From Centrapalus pauciflorus (lineage: Eukaryota > Streptophyta > Magnoliopsida > Asterales > Asteraceae), in assembly GCA_020465985.1 (NCBI GenBank), contig JAANYP010002964.1, positions 319,501-383,500 on the forward strand: a stretch of 64,000 bases of DNA. The letters are read 5' to 3'. This document shows, piece by piece, positions 47,591 to 59,493 of this stretch (position 1 is the first letter of the stretch; every line of letters begins with the position of its first letter). The notes under the pieces are model-generated. The model was not told where the DNA came from, did not search any database, and saw nothing but the letters and a program-made list of their open reading frames with translations. The position numbers were made by a program, and so were the translations under genes.

Positions 47591-48160
47591 ACTGTCACAA
47601 AAAAAAACTTGATTTCCTTCTATTAATCAAGAACCGTAACAGACTCTGATACCACGTGTTGGAAGCGACTTTAAGACAGAAGAAACATCAGAAACATCCT
47701 AATTGTTAGGACAAAATGTTACAGAAACACACCTCTGTTATTCATATAAATCAATCACCTAATTACATAGAAAAAACAGAGCCTTATATAGGCACCGAAC
47801 CAACACACCTGTTAATGAACCATCACACCTTTTCGGTTAACTACCATATAACTAACTAAAAAACTACCATAATCATCCAGAATTAACTACCAATAACTAC
47901 CAAGAATTAACTACCAATAACTACCACACTTAAATATGGTCTAGCTTATAATCTAACACTAAGAATGAGCTCTGGTTGATAGTTTGATGAGCTTTCAATA
48001 TCCAGACTTAAGGACAACTTGAAATTGGCTTGAAAATCTACAGACACACACAAACACACAATATTAAGGCTCAAAAGCTTGACCTTACTTTTTAGGGCTT
48101 GAACTTAATAATAGGTTGACTGATCATTTGCAAACTACAATTCAGATTTCTGTTACAAAA

Positions 48161-48467
48161 GGGTTAATCACTATAAATAGTAACAACTTTTTATCTTTTT
48201 ATCATTTATAGCAACATGATTTATTTTTTTATCATTGATAATATCAACATTTGTATTTTTATATTTAATAACATCAACTTTTGTATTTTAAATCATAAAT
48301 AACATTAACTTTTGTATTTTTATAAATCATTTATAGCAACAACTTTTCAACTTTTGCTATGAATGATAGAAAACATAAAAGTTGTTGATATTAATGATAA
48401 AAAATAAATAATGTTGTTATATATGCTAAAAAGGCATAAAATTGTTACTATTTTTAACAATTAGCCC
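48161..48467. mobile_element. Mutator-like MITE with a perfect 9-bp duplication
   Basis: A 307-bp element starting GGGTTAATCACTATAAATAG and ending TTTTTAACAATTAGCCC, with inverted similarity of the ends. Flanks GTTACAAAA at 48152-48160 and 48468-48476 are identical. The interior repeats ATCAACTTTTGTATTTT words. Confidence 0.85.
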
Positions 48468-48655
48468 GTTACAAAATGAATATAGGTTAATATCTTCTAT
48501 TGAACCTTCATCTTTGCAAATCAAAATGCTTCTTTTGTTCTCGTGGTTTACATTTCTTTGGCTTGTATAATTTAATTTGGTTAAGCCGCTAGACTACATT
48601 TGTGTCGTAGTAACAATATTGGTACTTCTTATTGCTCTAAACATCAGGGCCTTGG

Positions 48656-49410
48656 TCCACCTGGGCCACCGCCCAGGGCCCATTTCACTCTAAGGGGCCC
48701 AAAAAAATTTAATATATTAATATAGCCCACTAGTCGAGTCGAGTATTAGGTTATATGTGTTTTGCGCAATAAAAATCATAGACAATGTGTTGCTTCAGCT
48801 GGTAGTCATCTCACCTTGGAACTCTAATGGCATGAGTTCAATTCCCATTATGTGCATATTTTTTATTTTTTTTATATCTCATAACTAGCACTTGGATTTT
48901 CATCTAGAGATATCGTCTATTTGCTTTGTATCAATATACAATCCATCAAATTCAATATTCATACTTTTGTTTTTCAATGAGTTTGATTTTTTTTTTTTAT
49001 TTTTGTTTATCACGTGGTTTATGTTATTTATTATACGATTATTAAAAATACTAATGAGATATGTATTTATTTCTTGAGATGTTATTTATTTTTGACACAT
49101 ATGTTACTATTTATATTATGAATCATTTAAAATTTAAACTTCTTTTTTTCAATTTATTAATAAAAATATAATTTAATATTGTATGTAATTTTTACCCATT
49201 TTATAATCAAATGATGTTAATATTAAATTTTTTTTGAGGTTTTTTGGATTGAGGAAAAATTTAGAGAAGCATCGTGAAACCATTATACAATGACAAATTG
49301 TGGAGTTTTTAAAGACATGACATTGACAATAGTGCAACAAAATCAATATTATTTAAGTGTAACTTTTTTATACGAATATTGCTTATATATATAGAGGGCC
49401 CTTTTTAAGT
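48656..49410. mobile_element. Second copy of the CAGGGCC hAT element, right end missing
   Basis: Homologous to 24921-26010 from CTGGGCCACCGCCCAGGGCCC to ATATAGAGGGCC. The left end is CAGGGCCTTGGTCC near 48647. The right terminus seen at 25970-26010 is absent after about 49410. It lacks the nested element present at 25087-25359 and shows the intact target GCTGGTAG near 48797. Confidence 0.75.
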
Positions 49411-49586
49411 ATATGAGTTTTAGATATAATGTTATGCTAATGTTATTATGCTTATTTTATAAAATAATAACAAGTGGTGTTTCTTGTTGGAGGTACTAAT
49501 TGAAAACACTTTTACATGTTCAATTATTCTCATGAGATGTTCAATTATTCTATTATATAGTTCTGATTCCTATCCACATACTTTTT

Positions 49587-51393
49587 ATTAATTTGATGTT
49601 CGTTTGAAGCATTTGATTTGATGACAGCACACTTCATAGCTGATTACGTACAAGAGGCAAAACTTGCACTCACGGAACGACAATAGGAATCAGATAACCG
49701 ATACTAAGATTGTCACTAATATCTAACCACTAGGATAGGATGAGGATCATTCTAATCCTAAATATATAAACTATCTAGCCGATTACTAAATATTATATAC
49801 TATAAAGCTAAGACAGGGAAATATCAAATATATTAAAAGCAACACTCACTTGGATATGTCTTTTAGGATTAACGGAGTAAAAATGTGTAAAAACACTTAA
49901 AATGTTTTTGGTCAAAGAAAAGTAAGTTATAATTAAATCCAAGTGTTTTAATCTTTTAAGTTCAAGAGTTTGAAACTTTGATGTAAAACCGATTCATGGA
50001 CAGATTTTATTAATTTCAGAAAATCAAGTATGGAGTTCTCCACTATTCCCCAATTTCTTAAAATCAACAGAAAATGTCTTTTACGATTAATTAAGTCAAC
50101 TAAATCTAGCTTTTAGAGATTAAAACTGTCTACACGTCAAGCTCTTGAAAATAACTCAAAATATTCAATTTAGCCGCATAAACATTAATCAAGTCTAAGA
50201 AAGTCAATGATTAAACTAATCCTATAATCACAATATTGCTAAGGATTAATTTGTATACAATGATTTCAGAATTTATTAATTAGCCACTATCTCATAATCA
50301 CAATAATGCTAAAAATAACAACCAACTAATAAATCACATAAATTTAACTATGTTTATAAAAATCAGAATTTATAATCAATAATCATCATCACAATAATGC
50401 TAGAAAATCAACTATAATACTGATTTTACCAATATTAATCGTATGAATAAAAAATTTATCAATGAATCAAACACTTTTCAATCAAACCATCAAATACTCC
50501 ACTAATCCATATAACAACGTAACTAAGCAAGTGTTTAACTAAACTACTCACTAATCATGATAACAACAGTAAAATAAACGAGATCTAAGCTAAACATTAC
50601 CATTACAAAATGTTAAAAAGGAAAGAGTGTACCAAAAACCGTAAGAAACACGCAACCGAATGCTTTAATCCACTCTTTTAACCGAATGCTTGATTCACCA
50701 AGGAAAACCTAATGCTTTAGCTAATCTAACCCTAGCTATGCTTGAAAAACGAAAACCCTACCTACACCTACTAATCTCACCTTAAAGTGTATGCAAAATG
50801 CAGCTATACTAAGATAAAAACGAAGTTAACTCTAATTTGGCCGCTGCTTTCTTTTTAATCAGATCACGATAAAAGTCGTGGTCACGACGTGACTGGCTAT
50901 GGCAAACTCATTCCAACTCATTCCAAACTCATTCCAACTCATTCCAGCTTCCAGGGAGGTCAGCTAAATCCGTGAATTCAACGTTTTCGCTTCATTTTTC
51001 ATCCTTTTGGCAACACGGGTTCAAACCTACGAAATACAAATATTAAGCAAATCAATTCCATTTCCACGTATATCGAAGCTAAAACAGCCAAAATATAAGA
51101 CAAACTGATACGAAAAATATATACAAATGACAGGATATCAAAACGTATTCAAGCATTTCTATTTGTATTAAAGTTTTAGTATATTACGAATGTTATTTGC
51201 CTATTTGGGCCAAATTCTATGAAGGTGTCTAGTTTTGGAGGTTTGGAGGTATTTTTTGCATGTTTTTTATTAAATATTTTACATTTTTGGAGTTGCTTTT
51301 TGTTGTTATTGATTTGATGTTCGTTTGAAGCACTTGATTTGATGACAGATCACACTTCATAGCTGATTACGTACAAGAGGCAAAACTTGCACT
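49587..51393. repeat. Pair of ~85-bp direct repeats flanking a Gypsy-like fragment
   Basis: Copies at 49587-49670 and 51308-51393 share GATGTTCGTTTGAAGCA, then TTGATTTGATGACAG, then CATAGCTGATTACGTACAAG and GGCAAAACTTGCACT, with about three differences. They are too long for a target-site duplication and lack TG..CA ends. Confidence 0.8.
49672..51170 (-). mobile_element. Gypsy-like retrotransposon fragment, non-coding part
   Basis: Homologous over its length to about 62320-63900 (shared ATACCGATACTAAGATT-type block, TGGAGTTCTCCA(C/G)TATTCCCCAA, CACAATAATGCTA repeats, ACCTACACCTACTAATC). Orientation is inferred from the relative copy. No protein domain is present. It contains one GTCGTGGTCACGAC palindrome (50875-50888) and a four-unit ACTCATTCCA repeat (50906-50946). 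Confidence 0.6.
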
Positions 51394-51395
51394 AA

Positions 51396-52000
51396 GGGTC
51401 AACCGTTCAACTTACAATTGGGATTTGCACTTAGGACCCCATTTCTATTATCCTTTCTCTCAAATATAGGTCCAACCATGAAAATTTACGATACTTACGT
51501 CATAGTACAAAAACAACGACACATATATTTAATAATTGCTTATATTGAAATCAAGTGTTGTGAACTCATTCTTTGTTGTACAAATTTGAATACAAATGTT
51601 ACATAACTTTTAGTTTATAATTGTACATAATAATGATTATTATGAACACACTCACAAACCACTTTATGTGTCTGTTAATCACAAATAAGCAATCGTGATA
51701 TATTCTCATTCACAGTTGATACCATTCATTCACACTACATCACAGTTGATTTTGTTAAATACGATTGTTGATTTTTTGAATTAGATTTTGATTATAGTTT
51801 TGTTGAATCTAATTAGAGATAAAAAAAAAAATTCTTGCTCCTAAAACAAATTTATGAAAACAACTGTATATTAATGATAAAAAAAATAACTTACTGATAA
51901 TATACAAATTACTTTTGGTAATTTTAATATTAAAATGTTTTTCCATTACTAATTAATTATTAACAAAATTATTATAATACTAGACTCAAAATATACATAG

Positions 52001-52037
<37 letters not shown>

Positions 52038-52584
52038 CATCGGATAACAACAAGTAAGAACTAAAATACTAGATAAAAAATAAAAATTAATCTAAAAGAA
52101 AAAAATAGAAACTAATGTATATAGAAAATAAAATATATATACTAAATTAAAAAGAAATGCAACACAACTACAAAATTAAAAAACAGAAAGAAAATAATAT
52201 GTAATCAGTTAATTGTATATGGAAATTGCATAAAAAAATAAATAAAAAAATATAATAAGATGATACGACTTGAAATAAAACGAGCAAAAATATAATACAA
52301 CTTTTATATTGTTAATGTTAATTTGTTTTACGATAAAAAATATATAAAGTTAAGTTTACAAAAATAAATTATATAGAATAATTAAAAGGGATATGATATT
52401 TTAATTTAAGTTGGATAAATATGATATTTTAAAATTTAGTTGAAAGAAGAAATAAGTAAAGATAAAATAGTCATTAAGTAATAAGCAATATTACTGAATT
52501 TTAAATGTTATAAAAATAATTACATTAATAAATTTGGATATATATGATATTAATGATGTTTAAAAGGAATGTATGTGATATTAA

Positions 52585-52638
<54 letters not shown>

Positions 52639-53250
52639 GATATTTAGGATGGATATATATGATAAATTGGGTATATATATGATATTATGAAGTTTAGGAG
52701 GGATATATATGAAATTATTCTTTAAATTTTAATCTATATACTAGTCCTAATTTACCCCTCATAAAATGGTATGTAGTAGATAATTAATATATTCTATTGA
52801 TTTTATTTTTTCAATTTTTTCATTTATTTTCATAATATCATTTGAATTTATAATTTTTCCTTTTTTATCTCTCAATTCTATTTCTATAATTCTTTCATTA
52901 AATATTTTACAACTTATAGACATAAAACAAGACAACAAAATTAATAAAGATTATCACCAAAAAGATTCTTTTCACACATGACCAATTCAAAATTGAAGCA
53001 TCAATCTATTTAAAAATGATTATACCGCAAAGTATTATAATTTATTTAACCAAATAAAAATTAGGTATACAAACTCATCTCTTTGTGTGCTAACTGATTA
53101 AGATCAAATGGATATTATCATCCACTAAGAAATCATCATTGATGGAATTTGTTTCTTATTAGTAGACTTCTTTTGTTTCACGTACATACAACCAATAATT
53201 CAATTAATCAAAAATTATATCAAACAAATGTAATAATAGTAGGAAATGTA
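51396..53250. other. Very AT-rich stretch with TA microsatellites
   Basis: TA runs lie at about 52003-52034 and 52590-52634. GGATATATATGATATTA words recur from 52540 to 52710. No gene or bounded element is seen. Confidence 0.6.
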
Positions 53251-53255
53251 TATAA

Positions 53256-55103
53256 CGAGTTATTAACACCCGCGCGTTGCTGCGGGGTAAAAAATAATTA
53301 GTTACAAAAATAAATATAAAAACAAATGAACAAAAATACTTTTCAAGCAATTCAAATAACGAAACACAACTGAATCAGGATCGAAGAGTGAAATTGGAAA
53401 GTTGATATAGATTCAAGAAGCAAGACAAATGATACTGTTAGTTGTTTATTATCATTGATTTCTAGATTTTGCAATGTTAAAATTACAAACAATGTCTAAA
53501 TTGGATCGGAACCAGATTTAATTAATTAAATATTCATACCCATAATTTGAAATTTTGACATTGATTAGATTTAATCGTCAATTTAATTTGTTGCTTTTAC
53601 GATCAAATCAAATAAATTTATAACGATAATGTCTCTAATACATTGATTAGGGTTGGTCAACGATATAATAGTAGTGTTCAATGTTATACATTATCATATT
53701 TAATAAAAAAAATCGAAACATTAAATAGTAACATTTTAATTATAAAGCAATTTCATTAAATTTTGTATCGTGCATTTGAATTATAAAGTCTTTTTCATAC
53801 AATTAAACATAACATAATAGTTTCAAAAGACAACTCCAAACATAAGTATAATTAAAATCATAATTTTAAGTGTGTAAGAAAATGTTGTAATAATAAATGT
53901 TAAAATAGGACTAAACAAAATCTTGTTAAAATAAAAGGGCTTAATAAAAGATAATGCTAAGATAATGGTGTGTTATAAAAGAATTAAATTAAAAATTAAA
54001 AAAAACGAACAAATGCCATCGGCCTACTCCATGCATTTGAATAATAAAGTATTTTTCATACAATTAAACATAACTCCAAACATAAGTGTGATTATAATCA
54101 TAATTTTAAGTGTGTAATAAAATATTGTAATAATAAGTGTTAAAATAGGAATAAATTAAAAGGGCTAAATTAAAGACAACGCTAAGATAATGGTGTGTTA
54201 TGAAAAAAATTAAATTTAAAGTAAAAATAGAAAAAATGTCATCGGCTTACTCCATCCATTTGAATAATAAAGTTTTTTTCATACAATTAAACATAACTAC
54301 AAACATACCTATAATTAAAATCATAATATTAATTGTATAATAAAATATTGTAATAATAAATGTTAAAATAGGAGTAAACAAAAATTTATTAACATAAAAG
54401 AGATAAATAAAAAATAATGCTAACATAATGGTGTTTTATGAAAAATTAAAATTAAAAAAAACGCCATTGGCGTAGCCGATATGGTAATATATATACTACA
54501 AACATAAATATAATTAAAATCATAATATTAAGTGTGTAATAAATATTGTAATAATAAATGTTAAAGTAGGAGTAAACAAAAATTTATTAAAATAAAAGGG
54601 CTAAATAAAAGATAACGCTAAGATAATGGTGTGTTATGAGAAACTGAAATTAAAAAGAAAAAAGAAAAAAACGCCATTAGCGTAGCTGATATGTGTGTGT
54701 AATGAAACATGGTAATAATAAATGTTAAAATAAGAGTAAACAAAAGTTTATTAAAATAAAAGGACTAAATAAAAGATAACGCTAATATAATGGTGTGTTA
54801 TGAAAAATTGAAACAAAAAAAGAAAAGAAAGAAAACGCCATTGGCGTAGCAGATATGGTAATATTTATACTACAAAGATAAGTATAATTAAAATCATAAT
54901 ATTAAGTGTAATGAAAAATTGTAATAATAAATGTTAAAATAGAAGTAAACAAAATTTTATTAAAATAAAAGAGGTGCTAAATAAAAGATAACGCTAAGAT
55001 GAGGGTGTGTTATGAAAAATTGAAATTAAAAAAAAAAAAGAAAAAAAGGTCATTGGCCTATATGATATGGTAAATGTATATATATATAATAGTACTTTTT
55101 CAA
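53256..55103 (-). mobile_element. Possible diverged Helitron, minus strand
   Basis: On the minus strand the sequence ends with a CCCGC..GCGGG hairpin (within 53268-53287), a short spacer and CTCG|T at 53259-53256. This resembles the plant Helitron 3' terminus (hairpin, then CTRR, then T), except that the third base of CTRR is C. A TACTATTATATATATATAC stretch near 55085-55100 may be the decayed 5' end. Most of the body is the tandem array described separately. Confidence 0.4.
53780..55065. repeat. Tandem array of ~165-225-bp AT-rich units
   Basis: Six anchors of the form GCCATTGGCGTAG (variants GCCATCGGCCTAC, GTCATTGGCCTA) occur at 54015, 54238, 54463, 54673, 54837 and 55049, spaced 223, 225, 210, 164 and 212 bp. 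Between them ATAATAAATGTTAAAATAGG, then AAAAGATAACGCTAAGAT and ATGGTGTGTTATGA recur in order. The later units are more alike than the first two. Confidence 0.85.
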
Positions 55104-55109
55104 TTTTCT

Positions 55110-56340
55110 TTAATCTTCGTAATTTTTTCTATTTTGGATTATTTTTTGTTTGATGGTGGGCGACCTTTGCGACGTACTTGCAAGGGCGGTAAGAACCCTT
55201 CTACTACTGTTCGAAACAAGAACATCTTCGGACTTTAAAATTTTGTTACTATTAACACTCCAACTCGAATTGTCATTTAACTGTACTTTTGCCAGAGCTA
55301 TACATTTCATGAAATATTCATATTTTTCATTAGAATTAGAAATATATGCAACTTCATAAAAGTTGACACGTAAATGATCAAACTGCTTAGTTTGCTCCTC
55401 ACTTTTGGAATCATCATAACAATTCATCACAAAGTGGTGTCGATGCTTCATATCTTCGTCCATCGAGACAATATATAAAGTGAAGGAATTTCTTTCACAT
55501 CGTTCTCAATAAAGATTTTCATCATATACCGACAAATAATTCCTCTAAACTCAAACAAATGACAAGAGCATGTGAAATGAAGTCATGATTATCATGCTTT
55601 CACTTCTTTGGGTTGTAGACATCACCGGCACCCAAGTTTTGCTCATTAAACAAGGAGAATAACCACTCATTTTCTTCAAGATTATAATATTTTCAATCAT
55701 TTTGGACCTACCGCTATCAAACTCTTGAGGCTCTATATATGGACTCATACACAAGGGTCTAAAGTCTTTTTTTATTGCTTTATATTTTCATAGCCTACAA
55801 AGATTTTCAGGAACTATTCATAATATGCCAAAGACAAAGTCGATGATAAGATTCGTGGAATGCGTTTGACACAGTTGTTTGCATTGATTTGCATTAGTGT
55901 GTTATTATTGCTTTTGGTGAACGTTCATCAATGGTGGTTCACCCCAACAAAAGAAGCAAAAGACATGTTATATTTGTTTGTTAAGTATCTGTTGTCAAAA
56001 GACACAACACTCAAAAGTTGTCCTAGACCTTGCATGTGCCTAAAATAGGTTCCGCAAAACTACCTTCATCATCTATGTCAATCACGTATAAAAAATTTGG
56101 ACCTCGCTTTTGCATATATACGAACAGAATAATTACAAAGTGCTTCGGCATCTCGAATCCCAAGTCTTAGTTGACGTACTTATGCAATGTAGTTTCTAAA
56201 ATCTCTATGATAACAGTCACTTCTTGAACTTACTTTTCGAATTCCAAATCCAATTTGGTAGGTATATTTTTAGAAATAATTATAAAGTTCTTCCGAAGTT
56301 TAACAAACTTCATACCAACATTAGGAACTTATTGGATAGC
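55110..56340 (-). pseudogene. FAR1-related (MULE transposase-derived) pseudogene
   Basis: FAR1/FHY3-type proteins are DNA-binding factors domesticated from Mutator-like transposases. From 5' to 3' on the minus strand: a damaged FAR1 DNA-binding region at about 56330-56200 (PNVGMKF, then GFGIRK); a QKRGPNF-like block near 56110; a CLWHIMN block near 55830; an NEWLFSLFNEQ / STTQRSESM block at about 55690-55610; and a SWIM zinc-finger block CSCHLFEFRGIICRYM at about 55575-55530, in which the usual His of the last pair is Tyr. The open frame 55463-55110 is the C-terminal tail. Blocks lie in different frames with stops between, and much of the transposase core is missing. Confidence 0.78.
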
Positions 56341-56902
56341 CAAAGGTTCAACATTAGGAGTTGTAGGTTAGCCAAATGTTCAACGCCTTGAGTATTGACT
56401 ATTGAGACTTGTAACATTCTGTACCGTCTTTGTAGATTCGATACATATGTTACTAAAATATATGATTCATGAACTTATGTAATTACAAAATATACATGTA
56501 AATAATCCATAACGAGGACAAAAGTTGAAGAAAAAAATAATATTTATAATAAAATAAGGATGTGATCGATGGAAAAAAAAATATAAGACAAACAAAGATC
56601 AAACAATACATACCTATAAAGATTAACAAGACTTTGGAAATTCAAACAACATGTGACTTATACAAGTTGAAAAAGCACAAGTCCCAATTGATGGCCATAG
56701 ACGAGAGTTGCAGCTTTGTAGAAGGAAGACAGAATCACGCATCCTATATATCTAAATTGATGACACAGATTACATACAACATATATGCGAGATCGAATTA
56801 CAAAATATTTTTGTTTATTATTTTAGATATTAAAAAACCGTGATTCATATTGTCGCTTTATGATTTGTGATGTAAAAGATCTCGATGTATATTGTTTATA
56901 AA
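56341..56902. other. Stretch between the FAR1 pseudogene and the LINE fragment
   Basis: No coding match. The 93-codon + strand ORF at 56562-56843 has no recognisable domain and ordinary AT-rich composition. Confidence 0.5.
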
Positions 56903-57730
56903 TCAACATATAGACAAACCTCTTTTTTCAGCCTCCGGTTCTAATTTATCAACCTTGTGTTTCATCTCCTCAATCTCTTTTGTTTCAATCTCAACCACAG
57001 TCTTTTTCCATGGTTTTAATGCCTCCTTAAATTTCTTTGCGAGCACTTTGTCCGCTCTATCATTATATTTACACGACTTCCACGCTTTTTCAACAACTGA
57101 CAGAAAATCTTTATGATAAGACCAAGAGTTAAAGAATTTAAAAGGTATCTTACCAAAATCTTTCCCCACGCAATACACAACTATCGGGCAATGATCAGAT
57201 TTTTCCCTTGGTAAAACAACAGCTGAAGCAGAAGGCCACTTCCCCAAGGAATCCGAGGAAACGAAAATTCTGTCAATTTTACTTAAAGCAGTGCCCTTTC
57301 CCCTCATCCATGTGTATTTCCTCCCACCCAAATTCAATTATGTTAATTCAGCTTCTAATTAAGATGAATTTGTTGAACTTATTTTGCACCTGTTCTGGAA
57401 AACGAAGAACCAATTCTCTCTTCTCTGTGTCTCAATTCATTAAAATCACCCATTACGATCCAAGACCCCGCTTTTGATGATATAATTTCTTTTAATTCTG
57501 ATCAAAGATTATATCTTTCATTTGCCGACCTCGGAGCATATATATTAGCAATATATAACTCCACCTCAGCCTGTAATAAAGACCCCTCATAATTAGAAAA
57601 TTCTTCACTTTAATACATAAGGATTTAAGAAATATTGAAGAATTCCATATGCTTAACAACCCGACCTTGAGCAGCCACAAAATGGTACTTAACCCTATAA
57701 TATATATCATCCATTTTACGTTCGTTTAAA
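56903..57730 (-). pseudogene. LINE (L1-type) endonuclease fragment
   Basis: On the minus strand, SWIVMGDFNE and RIGSSFSRTGA are readable near 57455-57370, followed after frame changes by the open frame 57337-56903: RKYTWMRG, KIDRIFVS, LPREKSDHCPI. This is the C-terminal half of the apurinic endonuclease-like domain (exo/endonuclease/phosphatase fold) of plant LINE ORF2, with the SDH active-site motif kept. Reverse transcriptase is absent, so the piece is truncated at both ends. Confidence 0.85.
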
Positions 57731-58196
57731 CTTGCAACGTTTTATAAGGGGTGGTCAACGATCTAGTTTTCACCTTTGATTGAGTTTTTTGTGGACCAAT
57801 GAGTAATCTAAACCAAATTGAAGTTTGAATGTACGTACCAAACAGAATTTGAAACTGAATTCGAAAAGTGTACGTGTGGGTGGGTGTGTATGTATCTTTC
57901 TATATATGTGTCCATCTCTCTCTCTCTCTCTCTCACTCACTCATACATACATACATGTGTTTGTACAAACTAACACGAACCAATATATTCAACACTCCTA
58001 AAAACAAGTCTAATTGTTTATTAAATAACCAATAATTTAGACACGAACTCAGTACATAATGAATCATGTCTTGATCTATACCCAATGTGAATCAATTCAT
58101 AAGTATTGTTTAATATTGCTAAAAAGATATTAGTTATTTTTTGTGGTAATAACGTAGGTGATTAAGATAACACATGCATGCGATCACAAGTTTTGT
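57731..58196. other. Intergenic stretch with a short (CT)n run
   Basis: A (CT)n run at 57915-57934. No gene is recognised. Confidence 0.5.
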
Positions 58197-58320
58197 CACT
58201 ACAACATACATGCCTTTTACTGACAGAAGCTTTTACAGAAGTCACTTTAGTCACTAAAAGTTTATAAAAACTCTATTATGACTAAAGTTTTAAGTAGCTG
58301 AGTGTAAAAAAAAATATTTA
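58197..58320 (+). mobile_element. Possible CACTA transposon 5' end
   Basis: CACTACAACATACATGCCTT begins here, followed by GACAGAAG and TCACTAAAAG words, as in plant CACTA (En/Spm) subterminal regions. No inverted partner was found downstream, so this is a lone end. Sequences at 58370-58466 and 59486-59610 may belong to the same element. Confidence 0.4.
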
Positions 58321-58466
58321 ATAAAAGAAATCAAAGTTCAAACAAATATACCCTATCTCGTCTGCGGTTCTTCTTTCCCTTCTCTCTGTCTACTCAAATT
58401 CCCTTCTCTCTCGTGCGTGGTTCTTCTCACTCCGCCACTGTCTCCGGTGCGATTGGCCTCCACCAC

Positions 58467-59485
58467 CAGGGCCGGTCCTAAGGTTTTTAATGCCCAGGGC
58501 GACCACCAAAAAATGCCCTATGTAAATACATAAACAAAAACACACACCATTTTTTTAGGGGTTTGGAACCCAGTCAAGCTAGGCGACTCATCCCATGCCG
58601 AATTTTATTTAAAAAAATATAATGTTACGGATACATAGACTTTCAATAATAAATACAACATAAATCATTAATAAAAATTACCTAAAACAATGTCTTCGTG
58701 CATTTTTTGAAGCAAATACATCAATTCATAATTGATGTTTCCTAGAAATTTGTTTTAAATACTCAAAAAACAAAAAGCAACAATCTACAATATCAAACAA
58801 ATACATGACCAACAAAAACCAACAACCAAGATTCTGTGCAAACTCAAAACTCTTTCCTGCTGAGCATAATATATGGCAGAAATTGAAGTGAACAGAGCAG
58901 TAATTGAACATAAACCCTTTTCTAATAAGCATAACACATGAATGACCTTAGTCAAGGCAGACATGAATGATAATTATATCAAAACAGTTTTAATTCAATC
59001 CACTTCGCTACACAAATTGCAACAAAACAGACGAATTTTCACTAATCAATAATCATCATCATCAAAGCAAAAATACTAAAATTCCTATATGAAAGCAGAA
59101 ACTCAGAATGATCATTGATCAATTACATTAATTCAATCCACTTCGCTGCCACGTTAGACGCTCCATCTTCGCTGCTCAGTTGACAGTTCCTCGTCGATTT
59201 CCAAGAAGACCACTCGTCTGCTCCTGGAAAATCGCATCGACGCACGCCTCGTCCAGTTACCGCTGTCGTCTGCGTCCCTCATCTCTTCGACTTCCATAAA
59301 GGACCAGGTAGTAGGCGGGCATTTAGGGCATTTGGAAACTGATGAGTGATGGCCCCAAAATATTTAGTGAGTATGAGTTAAATTGAGCCTACTAATGGGT
59401 TCCTTAGCCCAAAAAAATGATGCCCCCAAAATTTTTATAAATTATGTTGCCCTGCCAGGTTGCCCAGGTGTATGGGCCGGGCCTG
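58467..59485. mobile_element. hAT-like element with a perfect 8-bp duplication
   Basis: A 1019-bp element: left CAGGGCCGGTCCTAAGG, right (inverted) CAGGCCCGGCCCATAC, flanked by TCCACCAC at 58459-58466 and 59486-59493. No transposase. It shares the CAGGGCC terminus type with 24921-26010 but not its interior. Inner TGCCC(A/T)..GGGCA words near both ends also pair. Confidence 0.86.
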
Positions 59486-59493
59486 TCCACCAC

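Larger units (their letters stand above)
40864..47958 (-). mobile_element. Old gag-only Copia element, interrupted by a younger Copia element
   Basis: LTRs at 40864-41108 (245 bp) and 47657-47958 (302 bp), minus orientation (TGTTAGATTATAAGC..CCAACA). The two LTRs differ by indels, including about 35 bp (AATTACATAG..) missing on the left. Flanks CCAAG and CTAAG fit a 5-bp duplication with one change. Next to the right LTR, read on the minus strand, TGGTATCAGAG is the usual initiator-tRNA primer-binding site. Without the insertion its interior is only about 1.2 kb and holds gag and a trace of protease; integrase, RT and RNase H are absent. Confidence 0.83.

Noticed and set aside
56562..56843. 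93-codon + strand ORF as a small gene
   Set aside because: No domain, no clear gene context, AT-rich codon use like the surrounding non-coding DNA.
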